Shown: one piece after another, positions 37,585 through 48,054 of the stretch | Position numbering within the stretch: the stretch's first letter is position 1 | How the letters are laid out: every line of letters begins with the position of its first letter | Assembly: GCF_001648555.1 (NCBI RefSeq) | Contig: NZ_LQXM01000029.1 | Coordinates: 434,001 to 498,000, forward strand | Length of the DNA stretch: 64,000 bases | Direction of reading: 5' to 3' | DNA from: Rossellomorea aquimaris TF-12 | GTDB taxonomy: Bacteria > Bacillota > Bacilli > Bacillales > Bacillaceae_B | Notes under the pieces: model-generated | The model's input: the letters and a program-made list of their open reading frames with translations, nothing else | What the model was told of the DNA's origin: nothing | Database searches by the model: none | Translations under genes and position numbers: made by a program

Positions 37585-37622
37585 AAAAGCTTTCAATTGG
37601 TTATAACCAATCGAAAGCTTTT
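37585..37622 (-). terminator. Terminator of the methyltransferase gene
   Basis: AAAAGCTTTC..ATTGGTT pairs with AACCAAT..GAAAGCTTTT, followed by TTTT on the minus strand, immediately past the stop. Confidence 0.88.
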
Positions 37623-37626
37623 CCTA

Positions 37627-38670
37627 TTAACGAGCTTTTCCAATTATTCCATTATGAACTTTAATGAATCCATGCTTTAGAATATCTACTCCATTTTCAT
37701 ATAAATACATGCCCATTTGTTCAATCGTCATTAGCTCTCTGTAAGTATGATTCATAACATCAGCCATTACTTCATAATAAATTTTCGATTTAACTTGAGC
37801 TCTTGGAGTCGTTAAAATCATGTACCCATTAGGTTTTAAAAATTTACGGTGCCACTCCACGACTTCAGGTTTGTATTCATCAGGAAAATGTTCAAGAAGT
37901 CCAACGCTAAGGACAATATCGAATTCTTTTCCAAAGGATAAATTTCGTATATCCTCGACAACGTATGATGTGGGAAAGTCATTTTTATAATATACTTTAT
38001 AGCTGCTTGTTGAAGGATTTTCTCCTAGGAATGGATACGTTTCAGGGAAGTCTTTGTATCGAGTATCCCGACAGAATGGATCATAATCTACCATCACAAT
38101 CTCACTCCCCGGGTACATAGCAGCAAGCTGCATGGCTTCATAACCTTCTGCTGCACCTAGGAATAATATTTTAGGCTTCGTTACATCTAAGCCACTAAAT
38201 AATGCTCTCTTTCCGCGAGGATCCCAGACCCCATCTTGAATTCTATGAACATAATTCCATAAATGCAGACGTAAATGATCTCCCAAAGCCGACTTCGTTT
38301 CCTTCATATTTAATTTCAAGGCACTGCTCAAAAATCGACTCCTGCTCTCGTTTAATTCAGCTGGAACGTCCTTTACAAACCATTCATGAAAAGAGCGATT
38401 GAACATTTCCCATGAAGTATGAACAGGAAGAGAGCTTCCATGTTCAGATTCCCATTCTTTTTTCTCTTTAGAAAAGCTCCTTACTTCGTAAGGCTTTCCT
38501 ACCTCTTTCCAGGTTAAGGTCGACCAATCCCTTACTCCATTCAATGTAACAAATTTATTGTATTCTTTCTCTGTGAACTGTCTTTTATCTACACGATAGG
38601 ATGGTTTAAGATATGTTTCTTCTACTACATCATTTTTTACCGATGTTTCAAGTTCAATCACATTCATCAT
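37627..38670 (-). CDS. Class I SAM-dependent methyltransferase, substrate unknown
   Basis: A 347-residue protein with a long N-terminal extension (about 165 residues) before a Rossmann methyltransferase fold. Motif I is KILFLGAAEGYEAMQLA, motif II EIVMVDYDPF (acidic residue binding SAM ribose), then EFDIVLSVGLLEHF and a post-motif LKPNGYMILTTPRAQ. The extension has YKPSY/WSTLTW elements that I do not recognise. The start codon is uncertain because three closely spaced ATG/GTG codons follow GGAAGG. It is a single-gene unit between two terminators. Confidence 0.8.
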   Translation of the reverse strand: MMNVIELETSVKNDVVEETYLKPSYRVDKRQFTEKEYNKFVTLNGVRDWSTLTWKEVGKPYEVRSFSKEKKEWESEHGSSLPVHTSWEMFNRSFHEWFVKDVPAELNESRSRFLSSALKLNMKETKSALGDHLRLHLWNYVHRIQDGVWDPRGKRALFSGLDVTKPKILFLGAAEGYEAMQLAAMYPGSEIVMVDYDPFCRDTRYKDFPETYPFLGENPSTSSYKVYYKNDFPTSYVVEDIRNLSFGKEFDIVLSVGLLEHFPDEYKPEVVEWHRKFLKPNGYMILTTPRAQVKSKIYYEVMADVMNHTYRELMTIEQMGMYLYENGVDILKHGFIKVHNGIIGKAR

Positions 38671-38785
38671 CCTTCCAAAAAATAAAACGCTTACATTCTC
38701 TTATTATATAAATTAAACAATTTGTGGAAAATCCCTTTATCTATCACCAATTAATTCTTAGTTTACATAATGATATTACTGTCTA

Positions 38786-39430
38786 TTAATTTAAAAAAAT
38801 GATATAAACGAACATAATTCCTCCATCAGCAAGACTATGACTCAGAATACTCGTTGAAATACTATTAAATTTTAATCGAAAATAAGCCCAGATCACTCCG
38901 CCTAAAAATACAGGGATGACAGCAAATATATTGAGTGGCCAATTCATTAAAGGGATTAATGTTAATAAATGATATAAACAATAAAAAAATGATGTTATGA
39001 GTACCACTTTCCTCATACTAATGGTTACTCTTAACTTATTTAACATATAATCACGCCAGTAGATCTCTTCAAAAATAGGGTTTAATACAATTAAAAAGAC
39101 AACAAGGTACCAATTATAATGACCTGAAAAACCCCAATCATTTAGTAATTGTTTCACAGATTGCACTTCAAAAAAATGATTTAATAGGAAAAAAGCACTT
39201 CCGAATATCAGAATAAATGCGACTAGCCCACTCATTAACCCTACAACCATTTGTTCTCGTTTCAATTCTAATAGTGTTGGTATATACGTTTTTCTCATTA
39301 TCTCTATCATAGGAAAAAACGCTAACCAGCCATAAAACAGTATAAAAGTTAAAGGTACATTCTGATAGATTTGAATACCAAGGAAAATCATTATGGTTGG
39401 ACCTAGCAAAAGAGATATTCGTTTTACCAT
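38786..39430 (-). CDS. CPBP family intramembrane metalloprotease
   Basis: A 214-residue protein of six to eight membrane segments. The CPBP (Abi) motifs are EEIYWRDYML (EExxxR) and FFYCLYHLL (Phe...His); a third His is in LSHSLADGG. These residues form the glutamate/histidine active site of CAAX-prenyl-protease-like bacterial proteins, often linked to bacteriocin immunity or protein processing. No bacteriocin gene is nearby. The ATG at 39430, nine bases after AAAGGA, is preferred over one three codons upstream. Confidence 0.85.
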   Translation of the reverse strand: MVKRISLLLGPTIMIFLGIQIYQNVPLTFILFYGWLAFFPMIEIMRKTYIPTLLELKREQMVVGLMSGLVAFILIFGSAFFLLNHFFEVQSVKQLLNDWGFSGHYNWYLVVFLIVLNPIFEEIYWRDYMLNKLRVTISMRKVVLITSFFYCLYHLLTLIPLMNWPLNIFAVIPVFLGGVIWAYFRLKFNSISTSILSHSLADGGIMFVYIIFLN

Positions 39431-39516
39431 AGACCACATTCCTTTTTCAACATTCTTTCTATAAGTATATCAAATTTAGATTTATTCCTATTTAGTTTTT
39501 CGAAAAAAGCCTAAAT

Positions 39517-39555
39517 AAAAAAAGCAGATTGAATTCTTTTCAATCTGCTTTTTTT
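39517..39555 (-). terminator. Terminator of mutSL
   Basis: AAGCAGATTGAA pairs with TTCAATCTGCTT around TTCTT, with long A and T runs. It lies 9 bases past the mutL stop. Confidence 0.93.
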
Positions 39556-39563
39556 CTATTTGA

Positions 39564-41471
39564 TTACATGATTCGTTTAAACATTTTTTCCATTTCATAG
39601 GTAGAGTAATGAATAATGATTGGTCTACCATGAGGACATGTAAATGGGTCTGTAGTTCTTCTAAGTTCATCGAGTAAGGCAAGCATCTCTTCATTACGTA
39701 AATGATGATTCGCTTTTATTGAGCCTTTACAGCTCATCATGATGGCTGCCTCTTCTCTAAGTTTTTTAATATCTACTCGATTCATTTTTAATACCTGTTG
39801 TATCATATCTTCAATCGTCTCTTGTTCTTCTCCACTTGGAAACCATTGTGGATGAGCACGCACAATAAAACTGTTATGCCCAAACTCTTCAAGAAATACA
39901 CCAACGTCTTCAAGTAGGCCCCGATGTTCATTGATTTTTATATACTCATCTGTTGAAAACTCCAGAGTTAAAGGCACTAATAATTCTTGAAGTTCCTTTG
40001 CAACGTCTCCTACTTTCTCTTTGAAAAACTCATATTTTATACGTTCTTGTGCTGCATGTTGGTCAATAATGTAAAGACCACGATCATTTTGAGCAAGAAT
40101 ATAGGTCCCATGCATTTGTCCAACCGGATAAAGAGGTGGAACCCGAGTCGGGTTCTTTTCATCCTCTGTTTCTTCATAATCAGAATGAGTAGAAGATTCA
40201 TCGGTTTTCGTGTTTTCAATTTGGTAACCACTACTAGGTGTAGAGAACTCATCCAGTGTATAGCGAGCTTCTCCACTACGATCATTTTCTTCCACATCTT
40301 CCTCAGTTACATATATCCTTTTCATATCTTCTTTTGGCAGCAATGGTTCTTTCACTGACGAAAAGGAATGTGTGAAATTTTGCTTAGCTTTGGGTTCTGA
40401 TAATGCTGAATGATCCAAGCTCATAAAGGTCTGTTCTGATTTTGTCTGCAGCGCTTTAGGTGTCGTTGCACCTGAGGGAATAAGTTCCTTCCCTTTAAAT
40501 ATCTTCTTGATTCCATCCGTTACTAACGTATTTAATTCGTTTTCCTTACTAATCCGCACTTCCATTTTTGAAGGGTGAACATTCACATCCACAAGTATTG
40601 GGTCCATTTCAATATTTAACAATACGATTGGATGTCTCCCTATTGGAAGAAGGGTATGGTATCCCTCTCCAATGGCTTTTGCTAAAGAATAGTTTTTGAT
40701 AAATCGGCCATTGATCATCGTTGAGATATAATTTCTAGAAGCACGCGTTATTTCAGGCAATGAAATGTATCCTTTCACTTTAAAATCTAGCGAAGTCATT
40801 TCAATTGGCACCATTTTTTTTGCAATTCCAACACCGTAGATCGCAGCAAGTACTTGAAGAACATCTCCGTTCCCATTTGTATGAAGAAGAGATTTGCCAT
40901 TATGCAGTAATTTGATTGATACGGTTGGATGGGCTAAGGCAATCCGATTGACGACATCGGTTATGTTCCCTAGCTCAGTATGAATTGTTTTCATATATTT
41001 CAAACGAGCAGGTGTATTGAAAAACAGCTGTGAAACTGTGATATCCGTCCCTTTTCGAGAGGATGTATGTTCAAACGTGTTAATTACCCCACCTTCAAGT
41101 TCTATCCAAGTCCCAGGTCCGTCCCCCGTACTCGACTTTAAAGTGAAATGGGAAACAGAAGCTATACTAGGAAGTGCTTCTCCTCTAAATCCTAACGTTC
41201 GTATTCGAAAGAGATCATTTTCATCTTTAATTTTACTAGTAGCATGGCGTTTAAAGGCTGTTTTTACATCTTCTTCCTCAATACCATCTCCGTTGTCAAT
41301 AATTCGAATGGAATTTAAACCTGCTTCTTCTATGTGAATTTCGATAACAGTTCCATTGGCATCTATACTATTTTCCAGTAGCTCTTTTACTACAGATGCA
41401 GGTCTTTCTACAACCTCACCTGCTGCAATCTTATTGGAAAGAGAATCGTCAAGTTGAAATATTTTCACCAC
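39564..41471 (-). CDS. mutL: DNA mismatch repair protein MutL
   Basis: A 635-residue protein. The GHKL ATPase is N-terminal: [36 protein letters not shown] and the Walker-like [11 protein letters not shown] variable linker spans about 340-430. The C-terminal domain carries the endonuclease motif [12 protein letters not shown] (DQHA-x2-E-x4-E) and metal-site CPHGRP, so this is a nicking MutL as in other Firmicutes lacking MutH. It follows mutS by 13 bases in one operon. A variant of the dispersed repeat lies at 41115-41127. Confidence 0.97.
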   Translation of the reverse strand: MVKIFQLDDSLSNKIAAGEVVERPASVVKELLENSIDANGTVIEIHIEEAGLNSIRIIDNGDGIEEEDVKTAFKRHATSKIKDENDLFRIRTLGFRGEALPSIASVSHFTLKSSTGDGPGTWIELEGGVINTFEHTSSRKGTDITVSQLFFNTPARLKYMKTIHTELGNITDVVNRIALAHPTVSIKLLHNGKSLLHTNGNGDVLQVLAAIYGVGIAKKMVPIEMTSLDFKVKGYISLPEITRASRNYISTMINGRFIKNYSLAKAIGEGYHTLLPIGRHPIVLLNIEMDPILVDVNVHPSKMEVRISKENELNTLVTDGIKKIFKGKELIPSGATTPKALQTKSEQTFMSLDHSALSEPKAKQNFTHSFSSVKEPLLPKEDMKRIYVTEEDVEENDRSGEARYTLDEFSTPSSGYQIENTKTDESSTHSDYEETEDEKNPTRVPPLYPVGQMHGTYILAQNDRGLYIIDQHAAQERIKYEFFKEKVGDVAKELQELLVPLTLEFSTDEYIKINEHRGLLEDVGVFLEEFGHNSFIVRAHPQWFPSGEEQETIEDMIQQVLKMNRVDIKKLREEAAIMMSCKGSIKANHHLRNEEMLALLDELRRTTDPFTCPHGRPIIIHYSTYEMEKMFKRIM

Positions 41472-41484
41472 AGTTTCACCTCCT

Positions 41485-44106
41485 TTAATACTTTAATTTT
41501 TTTTGTATCCCGTAGAGAATATTCATTGCATCTAGTGGAGTCATTTCTAAAATATCAAGCTGTTTAAATTCTTCTACTACTTTTCTCTCTTTAGCCGACA
41601 GGGAGGTTCCCTTTGTTTCTTTTTGATCAGAAGCAAAGAATGATAGCTGAGCTATTTCGTCCCGAGAGTGGTCTACCATTTGACTGGATTTTTTAGTTTC
41701 CGGTACTTTTTTAGAAACTACAGGTTCTTCCTTTTTCTCAAGTTGTAATAGGATTTCATTGGCTCTGTTAATAAGAGATTTTGGTAGTTGTGCTAATTCT
41801 GCTACATGAATTCCATAGCTCTTATCAGCAGCACCTTCTTTTATTTTATGAAGGAAAACGAGTTTACCATTTTGCTCCATTGCGCTAACATGTACATTTT
41901 TCAATCTTAGAAGCTCTTCTTCAAGGACTGTTAACTCATGATAATGGGTAGAGAAAAGAGTTTTGGCTCCAATATGTTCATGTATATATTCTATTATCGC
42001 TTGAGCTAAAGCCATTCCATCGTAAGTTGACGTCCCACGTCCAATTTCATCAAATAAAATTAGGCTTGATTGTGTTGCATTTACTATGGCATTTTTTGCT
42101 TCAAGCATTTCAACCATGAATGTGCTTTGGCCAGAAATAAGGTCATCCGCTGCACCAATACGAGTGAAGACCTGATCAAAGATTGGTAAGTTGGCTTCAC
42201 TTGCAGGAACATAGCAGCCGATTTGAGCAAGGATGCTCGTTAATGCTACTTGTCTCATATAAGTACTTTTACCAGACATGTTTGGACCCGTAACGAGTAA
42301 GATTTCTCTTTCTGCATCCATATAACATTCATTTGGTACATACTCCTGTGCTCCCATTACCTTTTCTACTACTGGGTGGCGCCCTTCCTTCAATACGATG
42401 CGTCTTTCTTCATTAAAGGATGGTCTGGAGTAATGTCGGTTTTCACTTACAGTAGCAAAACATTGAAGGACATCAAGTTCACTTACCAACTTAGCAAGCT
42501 TTTGGAGTCTTGGTATATACTCCTTAACTCTTTCACGGATTTCACTAAATAACTCATATTCTAAGTCGACACTTTTCTCATCTGCTTGAAGAATAAGGGA
42601 TTCCTTTTCTTTTAATTCAGGAGTGATAAAGCGCTCAGCATTCGTTAAGGTTTGTTTTCTTTCATAACGACCCTCTTCAAGGTGCTGAAGGTTCGCTCTT
42701 GTTACCTCGATATAATAACCAAATACACGGTTAAATCCTACTTTTAATGATCGAATACCCGTTCGTTCTCTTTCATCTCGCTCAAGCTGTGCAATCCATG
42801 ACTTTCCATTCCTGCTTGCATCACGGAATTGATCCAGTTCTTCGTGATAACCATCTCTAATGAGACTGCCTTCTTTTATCGTAAGAGGTGGATTATCCAC
42901 TAAAGCTTGTTCCAGTATATCGGTTAGATCTTCACAGGGATCTAACTTTTCCAACAGTTCATTCATTGCATCATTTTCAAGGGTTGCAACTAGATGCTTT
43001 AAAACAGGAACTTGCTGCAATGATTTTTTAAGTTGAATAAGATCTCTTGCGTTAACATTACCGAAGGCAACACGTCCCGCAAGTCTCTCCAAATCATAAA
43101 CTTCTTTTAGATGCTCTCTTAGATCTTGTCGCTCAAAATATCGTTGAAGGAGTACTTCTACCACTTTTTGTCGTTTTTCAATTGCTTCTTTTTGTATTAA
43201 TGGTCGATCTACCCATTGTTTTAAAAGACGGGCCCCCATGGCCGTCATAGTCTCATCCAGTAACCATAGAAGGGAGCCTTTTTTACCTTTTGAACGAATG
43301 GTTTCAGTAAGCTCTAAATTTCGTTTTGAATAGTAATCCATCTTCATAAATTCATGGATTTCATACGTATCTACTGCTTGTAAATGATCTAAACTTCTCT
43401 TTTGAGTACGAAATAAATAATGCAAGAGTTGGGCTGACGTTTTTTTAAGCTTTTCTTGAGAAAGAGCTGATACTAAATGTAAAAACTCATGGGCAATTGT
43501 ACTTTCTTTTTCAAATGAAAGAGTGATATCGTTTCGTTCATTCAGTTTCACTTGGAATTCTTCTTCAAGATCAGGGTGAATGACAACTTCTTTTGCCCCA
43601 ATCGTGGATAATTCGTTTAATAAAGAGGTGAGTCCTCCTGTAATAAGAGTAACCTTTGTTTCACCAGTTGTTAAATCGCTATAAGCCAGTCCATACGTTT
43701 GATCTTCAAAATTTGAAATGGAAGCAATATAGTTATTTTCTTTATCATTTAACCCTTTCCCATCCATTACAGTACCTGGAGTAATAAGTTGAACAACCTC
43801 TCGTCGAACAACTCCCTTTGCTTGTTTAGGATCCTCGGTTTGCTCGCAAATTGCTACTTTATAGCCTTTATCAATTAATTGCTCTATGTAATTAGGAGCT
43901 GAATGATAGGGAACACCACACATAGGAATACGTTCTTTCCCACCACCATCACGGCTCGTTAAAGTTATTTCAAGTTCTTGAGACGCTCGAATGGCATCAT
44001 CAAAGAACATTTCATAAAAATCTCCTAAACGAAAAAATAAAAAGGCATCCTGGTATTCTGCCTTTACCTGAAGATATTGCTTTATCATTGGAGTATATTG
44101 AGTCAT
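41485..44106 (-). CDS. mutS: DNA mismatch recognition protein MutS
   Basis: An 873-residue protein. The mismatch-sensing FYEMFFDDA (the Phe-x-Glu motif is in LGDFYEMF) is at the N-terminus. Connector, lever and clamp domains lead to the ABC-type ATPase: Walker [15 protein letters not shown], signature STFMVEM, Walker [17 protein letters not shown] and [10 protein letters not shown]. The C-terminal tail ends [14 protein letters not shown], a MutS dimer/tetramer and beta-clamp-interacting type of tail. First gene of mutS-mutL. The cotE gene often found upstream in Bacillus is absent. Confidence 0.97.
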   Translation of the reverse strand: MTQYTPMIKQYLQVKAEYQDAFLFFRLGDFYEMFFDDAIRASQELEITLTSRDGGGKERIPMCGVPYHSAPNYIEQLIDKGYKVAICEQTEDPKQAKGVVRREVVQLITPGTVMDGKGLNDKENNYIASISNFEDQTYGLAYSDLTTGETKVTLITGGLTSLLNELSTIGAKEVVIHPDLEEEFQVKLNERNDITLSFEKESTIAHEFLHLVSALSQEKLKKTSAQLLHYLFRTQKRSLDHLQAVDTYEIHEFMKMDYYSKRNLELTETIRSKGKKGSLLWLLDETMTAMGARLLKQWVDRPLIQKEAIEKRQKVVEVLLQRYFERQDLREHLKEVYDLERLAGRVAFGNVNARDLIQLKKSLQQVPVLKHLVATLENDAMNELLEKLDPCEDLTDILEQALVDNPPLTIKEGSLIRDGYHEELDQFRDASRNGKSWIAQLERDERERTGIRSLKVGFNRVFGYYIEVTRANLQHLEEGRYERKQTLTNAERFITPELKEKESLILQADEKSVDLEYELFSEIRERVKEYIPRLQKLAKLVSELDVLQCFATVSENRHYSRPSFNEERRIVLKEGRHPVVEKVMGAQEYVPNECYMDAEREILLVTGPNMSGKSTYMRQVALTSILAQIGCYVPASEANLPIFDQVFTRIGAADDLISGQSTFMVEMLEAKNAIVNATQSSLILFDEIGRGTSTYDGMALAQAIIEYIHEHIGAKTLFSTHYHELTVLEEELLRLKNVHVSAMEQNGKLVFLHKIKEGAADKSYGIHVAELAQLPKSLINRANEILLQLEKKEEPVVSKKVPETKKSSQMVDHSRDEIAQLSFFASDQKETKGTSLSAKERKVVEEFKQLDILEMTPLDAMNILYGIQKKLKY

Positions 44107-44250
44107 GGGTTATAATCAAACCTTTCCACGGAAATCTACTAATCTCGACTATTCATTATATCATAACAAAACCTTGTGAAGCATTTAGTAGATTGAGGAA
44201 AGTAGTGTGAAATAGATTGAACTGAGGGTTTTCAATATGAAAGCCAAAGA

Positions 44251-44263
44251 AGGTCCGTCCCTC
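44251..44263 (+). repeat. Dispersed 13-base repeat, copy 3
   Basis: AGGTCCGTCCCTC again, in the gap between the small hypothetical gene and mutS, a few bases from the hypothetical stop codon. Confidence 0.6.
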
Positions 44264-44269
44264 ATAATT

Positions 44270-44539
44270 CTAGGAACGAACCTGACCAGATAGTATGTTT
44301 TCAAGATCATTTAGTAGTTGGTGTATTTCATGTGATTGAATGGGGATGAGCATTTGGTCATTTAGTGTTATTACTTGACCTTGTTCATCCTGATCGTGAT
44401 TTTTCAAATAGTGACAAAGGGCGTGTAATTGCTTCTCTCCTAAAATCGTTTCCGTTTGAAAATGTTTTATTTCTTGTACCGTAAAGACATTGTCTTCTTG
44501 AAACAAACCTTTTAGAATTTCACCTTGATAATATGTCAT
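44270..44539 (-). CDS. Hypothetical protein of 89 residues
   Basis: A soluble, mainly helical protein (MTYYQGEILKGLFQEDN ... NDLENILSGQV), rich in Gln, Leu and acidic residues. A possible short winged-helix pattern (VFTVQEIKHF, then LHALCHYLKNHD) is suggestive but not diagnostic. GAGGAGG supports the ATG. No family recognised. It lies upstream of mutS with a 163-base gap and downstream of the DedA gene by 63 bases, so co-transcription with DedA is possible. Confidence 0.65.
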   Translation of the reverse strand: MTYYQGEILKGLFQEDNVFTVQEIKHFQTETILGEKQLHALCHYLKNHDQDEQGQVITLNDQMLIPIQSHEIHQLLNDLENILSGQVRS

Positions 44540-44602
44540 AAAAAGATACCTCCTCTTTTGAGATATCTTTTACGAAAGAAATCATTTTTATCATTTTTTC
44601 TT

Positions 44603-45241
44603 TTATTTTGTTTGTTTTACTAAAGAGCCTGCATCTTTAAGACAACTGTTTTTACCATCGTTTTCAACGTCTTCTTCTTTTTTCTTGTATACATATTTAT
44701 AAACTAAATAGCCAACCAAAATGACACCTAAACCAACTATTAAATATGTTTGGATATTACTCATTAGTGATTGCACTGATTTTAGATTTCCGTTCTTACC
44801 GACAACTAGCATCGCGAAGGTTACAGGGAAAATACCGATGAAGGTTAGTGCTCCAAACTTCCACATGTTTACTTTACTTATACCTGCTACATATGATACG
44901 TAATTACCGATTCCTAAAGGTCTAGTTATGGCAATACTCCATAAACCACATTTACGAAACCATTTTTGTCCTTTTGCAATCTTCTTGGAGCTCGTCTTTT
45001 CTTTCAGTTTATCTTTTAGTTTGTATCCAATTCCATATGGAATGTAGCTAAAAACCGTATAAATTAAACTACTTGAAACCGCTAAGATAATTAGTTTTGA
45101 CCATGATGGATCCAAAAGGTAGCCATATGTCAACGTAACAAGAGCTCCTGGGAATGGTAAGGAAGAAGCTTCGATTGCATTTCCCGCAAATAATCCCCAC
45201 ATTCCAAGTTCTTTAATTAATTTAATTACAACCTCAAACAT
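44603..45241 (-). CDS. DedA/VTT-domain membrane protein
   Basis: A 212-residue protein of about five membrane segments with the VTT (SNARE-associated) core: NAIEASSLPFPGALVTLTYG near the N-terminus and ITRPLGIGNYVSYVAGI in the second half. DedA proteins help return lipid carriers (such as undecaprenyl phosphate) or phospholipids across the membrane. The lineage-specific role here is unknown. The C-terminus is a Lys/Glu-rich cytoplasmic tail. RBS GGAGGGAA. Confidence 0.88.
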   Translation of the reverse strand: MFEVVIKLIKELGMWGLFAGNAIEASSLPFPGALVTLTYGYLLDPSWSKLIILAVSSSLIYTVFSYIPYGIGYKLKDKLKEKTSSKKIAKGQKWFRKCGLWSIAITRPLGIGNYVSYVAGISKVNMWKFGALTFIGIFPVTFAMLVVGKNGNLKSVQSLMSNIQTYLIVGLGVILVGYLVYKYVYKKKEEDVENDGKNSCLKDAGSLVKQTK

Positions 45242-45364
45242 CGGTTATGTTCCCTCCACGATTCATTTATCTATCATTTTCCCTGTTCCAAAAGAAAAAA
45301 ACATATTATAAATATTTCTTTTCTCCACTTGAGGTAAATAATGTTAGAAATGATCGTGAAAGAT

Positions 45365-46222
45365 TCAATTTTGTTTATCTAGACTATGAAGCAAGGCATG
45401 ACCATCGATCTTCCATTGATCCTCTGGAGTGTCTCTGCGAATGAACAATACTACATCATTTCTTTTAACCTGATGATCATGAACCCATGTCATCTTAGCT
45501 TTAACCTCAATTCCGAAATACGCGTATATATCCTCTGATGGGAGTAAAGACCGATAAGTTATTTCAACATGATCCATTTCCTTTAAGATTTTCTTAGATA
45601 GTCCTTTACGACTAATCATAACTTGCGAGAGAAGTTTTTCTTCTCTCTGATTAATGGCCACTTCCATCACTTTTACTAATTCATAAGGATCCATTCCATA
45701 CAAATACCGATGCAATTCCCCTCCAGCTTTGAGGATCATGATTTTATGAGCAAGATCAGGTATAGGAGTCTTATGAGTTGTACTTCCATAAAAATGAACA
45801 CAGAAATGACCAGGAAATCCATTATCTAATGCTCCTGCCCCATGAGGCATCCCATTCATCGATGCAGATATTAATTGATCATTGAATTTTACGAGTATTG
45901 CTCTCCGATCCCAGCTCCATTTCCCTCCAAAAATTTTCTTCATGATTTCTGTATCCTTCTCCGTAACAGGCTGTACATCTGCATGTTTACTGCCTGCCCT
46001 TCTTTGAACATCAAATTGTAAACCAGTTTCAACATCAATGATCGTAAAATAGGTTTTATTGGGAATCATTTCGTTAACCGTGCTCCAAGGTATTATTTCT
46101 ATTGAAAAACTTGGCCTTGGAGCATTCTCTCTCGCTTTTATACCTCCTTCCACTTCACCTAAAAAAGCGATAAGAACACAAGAGATTGTAATCAGGATTT
46201 TCTTTTTCATAAACACATTCAA
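45365..46222 (-). CDS. Exported protein of unknown function
   Basis: A 285-residue protein with a signal peptide (MKKKILITISCVLIAFLGEVEG). The conserved-looking core has FDVQRRAGSKHADVQPVT, then GMPHGAGALDNGFPGHFCVHF. The His and Cys in HGAG...GHFC resemble the spacing of the YkuD L,D-transpeptidase HG...SHGC motif, but other YkuD marks are missing, so this is only a suggestion. TTG at 46222 (five bases after AGAGG) or the ATG four codons on are the likely starts. It is divergent from the VanW gene across 136 bases. Confidence 0.7.
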   Translation of the reverse strand: MNVFMKKKILITISCVLIAFLGEVEGGIKARENAPRPSFSIEIIPWSTVNEMIPNKTYFTIIDVETGLQFDVQRRAGSKHADVQPVTEKDTEIMKKIFGGKWSWDRRAILVKFNDQLISASMNGMPHGAGALDNGFPGHFCVHFYGSTTHKTPIPDLAHKIMILKAGGELHRYLYGMDPYELVKVMEVAINQREEKLLSQVMISRKGLSKKILKEMDHVEITYRSLLPSEDIYAYFGIEVKAKMTWVHDHQVKRNDVVLFIRRDTPEDQWKIDGHALLHSLDKQN

Positions 46223-46358
46223 TCAAACCTCTTTTTCCCTTAGTTTCTGAATTATTTAGTAATACATAACCCTCAATTTTTGGTAATGTGATATTTATCT
46301 TTTATTACATGAAAGATCATTAGAAACCTTATACTAGCTCTGAAGGGAGGATATTCAT

Positions 46359-47300
46359 ATGCTTTGGTTAAAACTCGGTTTTTTGTGTCTTCTTTCAATA
46401 CCTACCCTTAAAAGCAGTTCAGATCAATTACATATTCTGTTAGATGAAGAAAACATCATTTCGGTAGAGAAGAAGGATTTAATGATTGAGTTAGTGGATA
46501 TTCCAATACTTCATCATGATCAAGTTGAGTCATTAACTTCTGAAATCAGTCATCAAGTATATACGCCTCCAAAAAATGCCTATATAGATGATCGAAATCA
46601 AATAAAATCTGAAGTAGTTGGATACAAACTCCATCATCACAAGTTTATGGAACATCTAAATGACTTTTTCTACTCAAAAGGGTCAAAAGTAGTGAAGGTT
46701 CCACTTCTAATGGTGTACCCACAAGTAGATAGTGAACTCCTTGCCAATATTTCAACAGTCAAAATTGGTCAATACCGTACTTACTTTAACAATCATAACG
46801 AGGAACGCTCACAAAACATTGAACTAGCTACCAAAAAAATTAATAATACAGTGGTTTTTCCAGGTGAAGTTTTCTCGTTTAATAAGGTTGTCGGGAAACG
46901 AACCAAAGCAAAAGGATATATGAAGGCACCTGTCATTGTAAAAGGGGAACTTTCTGAAGATATAGGAGGAGGAATTTGTCAAGTATCTTCAACTTTATAT
47001 AATGCAGTTGATCATGCTGGAGTAGAAATCGTGGAACTTTATCATCATTCAAAAGGAGTACATTATGTACCAAAAGGTAGAGATGCAACAGTAAGCTGGT
47101 ATGGACCTGACTTTACTTTTCGAAACTCTTACAACCAGCCATTACTTATTCGAGGAAGAGTTTTAGGAGGTCAAGTATTGATTTCCATTTATTCTTCTGA
47201 TTTTCTGGAATACAAGAATAGGCAAGTTCCAATGGCATCAAGTGATCTTCCTGAAGAATCTCCAATTGAAGATCATGTGAATCATCCAATTAGAGATTGA
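46359..47300 (+). CDS. VanW family exported protein
   Basis: A 313-residue protein. A short hydrophobic N-terminus (LWLKLGFLCLLSIPTL) may be a signal peptide or anchor. A variable region leads to the VanW domain: TVVFPGEVFSFNKVVGKRT, GGGICQVSSTLYNAV with the conserved Cys, RDATVSWYGPDFTFRNSYNQPLLI. VanW is found in some vancomycin-resistance clusters and in many Bacillus cell-envelope proteins; its activity is unknown. RBS GGGAGG. Divergent from another exported protein gene. Confidence 0.88.
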   Translation: MLWLKLGFLCLLSIPTLKSSSDQLHILLDEENIISVEKKDLMIELVDIPILHHDQVESLTSEISHQVYTPPKNAYIDDRNQIKSEVVGYKLHHHKFMEHLNDFFYSKGSKVVKVPLLMVYPQVDSELLANISTVKIGQYRTYFNNHNEERSQNIELATKKINNTVVFPGEVFSFNKVVGKRTKAKGYMKAPVIVKGELSEDIGGGICQVSSTLYNAVDHAGVEIVELYHHSKGVHYVPKGRDATVSWYGPDFTFRNSYNQPLLIRGRVLGGQVLISIYSSDFLEYKNRQVPMASSDLPEESPIEDHVNHPIRD

Positions 47301-47315
47301 TCATTTTTAGATGGA

Positions 47316-47355
47316 ACCTCATGCACATAAAGGTTTTATAGAAAGTGCATGAGGT
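47316..47355. terminator. Shared terminator of vanW-type and VOC genes
   Basis: ACCTCATGCAC (47316-47326) pairs with GTGCATGAGGT (47345-47355) around an 18-base loop, followed by TACATTTT on the plus strand. Confidence 0.7.
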
Positions 47356-47364
47356 ACATTTTCA

Positions 47365-47733
47365 TTATTGAAACTCTAAAAATTCAATTCGATTGCCAAA
47401 AGGGTCCGATACAAAAAAACGATCTCTTCCTTTAATGGGAGTATCCTCTTTAACCTCCACACCCATTCCAACCAGCCTTTCTCGAAGCTCTTCCAGATTA
47501 GAAACGAGTAAACCCGGATGAGCCTTCGTTGCTGGAACAAAGTCTTTTTGTACTCCAACATGAATTTCCTGAGAACCAAATTGAAACCAACACCCTCCCC
47601 TTCCTTGTAAGTTTTCAGGCTTTGCAATTTCTTCTAATCCAAGAATTTCATTATAAAATTTTCTTGCTTCTTCTTCACATCCCTTTGGTCCTGCAAGTTG
47701 AATGTGATCAATCCCTTTAAATACGATTGACAT
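47365..47733 (-). CDS. VOC family (glyoxalase/bleomycin-resistance-like) protein
   Basis: A 122-residue vicinal-oxygen-chelate protein with two beta-alpha-beta-beta-beta modules. Metal ligands are probably His in GIDHIQLAGP, His in SQEIHVGVQ and Glu in FGNRIEFLEF. It could be a dioxygenase, a lyase or a resistance protein; the substrate is not predictable. RBS AAAGGTGG. Monocistronic. Confidence 0.85.
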   Translation of the reverse strand: MSIVFKGIDHIQLAGPKGCEEEARKFYNEILGLEEIAKPENLQGRGGCWFQFGSQEIHVGVQKDFVPATKAHPGLLVSNLEELRERLVGMGVEVKEDTPIKGRDRFFVSDPFGNRIEFLEFQ

Positions 47734-48054
47734 GAAAATTCCACCTTTTCTATGTGTGTTTTCGTTTATTTTTGATTATTTATGAGGAATGTCCCTCAGA
47801 AGCTGTCAAGAATATAGAGGAATCTTCTTCAATAATCAAAAGGAGCAATTAACAAAATATTTTCTTAATGTTGCATTGATAATATTCTATATATTGGATG
47901 GTTTATCCTTTTTTTTTAAAGGCTCTTTTCGCAAAGATGGTTGTTTTTAACATGATATATCAAAAAAAATCAGGCCAAATTCGCATACGAATTTGGCCTG
48001 ATTTTATTAATTTTCTCTCCTAAAACGGTACAATTACAAGACTTAATAGGTGTT
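47734..48054. other. Intergenic with the 3' terminator of the pyrimidine locus
   Basis: It contains the hairpin at 47968-48003. The rest (VOC upstream region) shows no gene or clear promoter. Confidence 0.5.
47968..48003 (-). terminator. Terminator at the end of the pyrimidine locus
   Basis: AATCAGGCCAAATTCG pairs with CGAATTTGGCCTGATT around a 4-base loop, followed by TTTTTTTG on the minus strand. Confidence 0.92.

Noticed and set aside
39168-39437. Overlapping minus-strand frame inside the CPBP gene
   Set aside because: Shadow frame of the CPBP protease gene; no motif or ribosome site.
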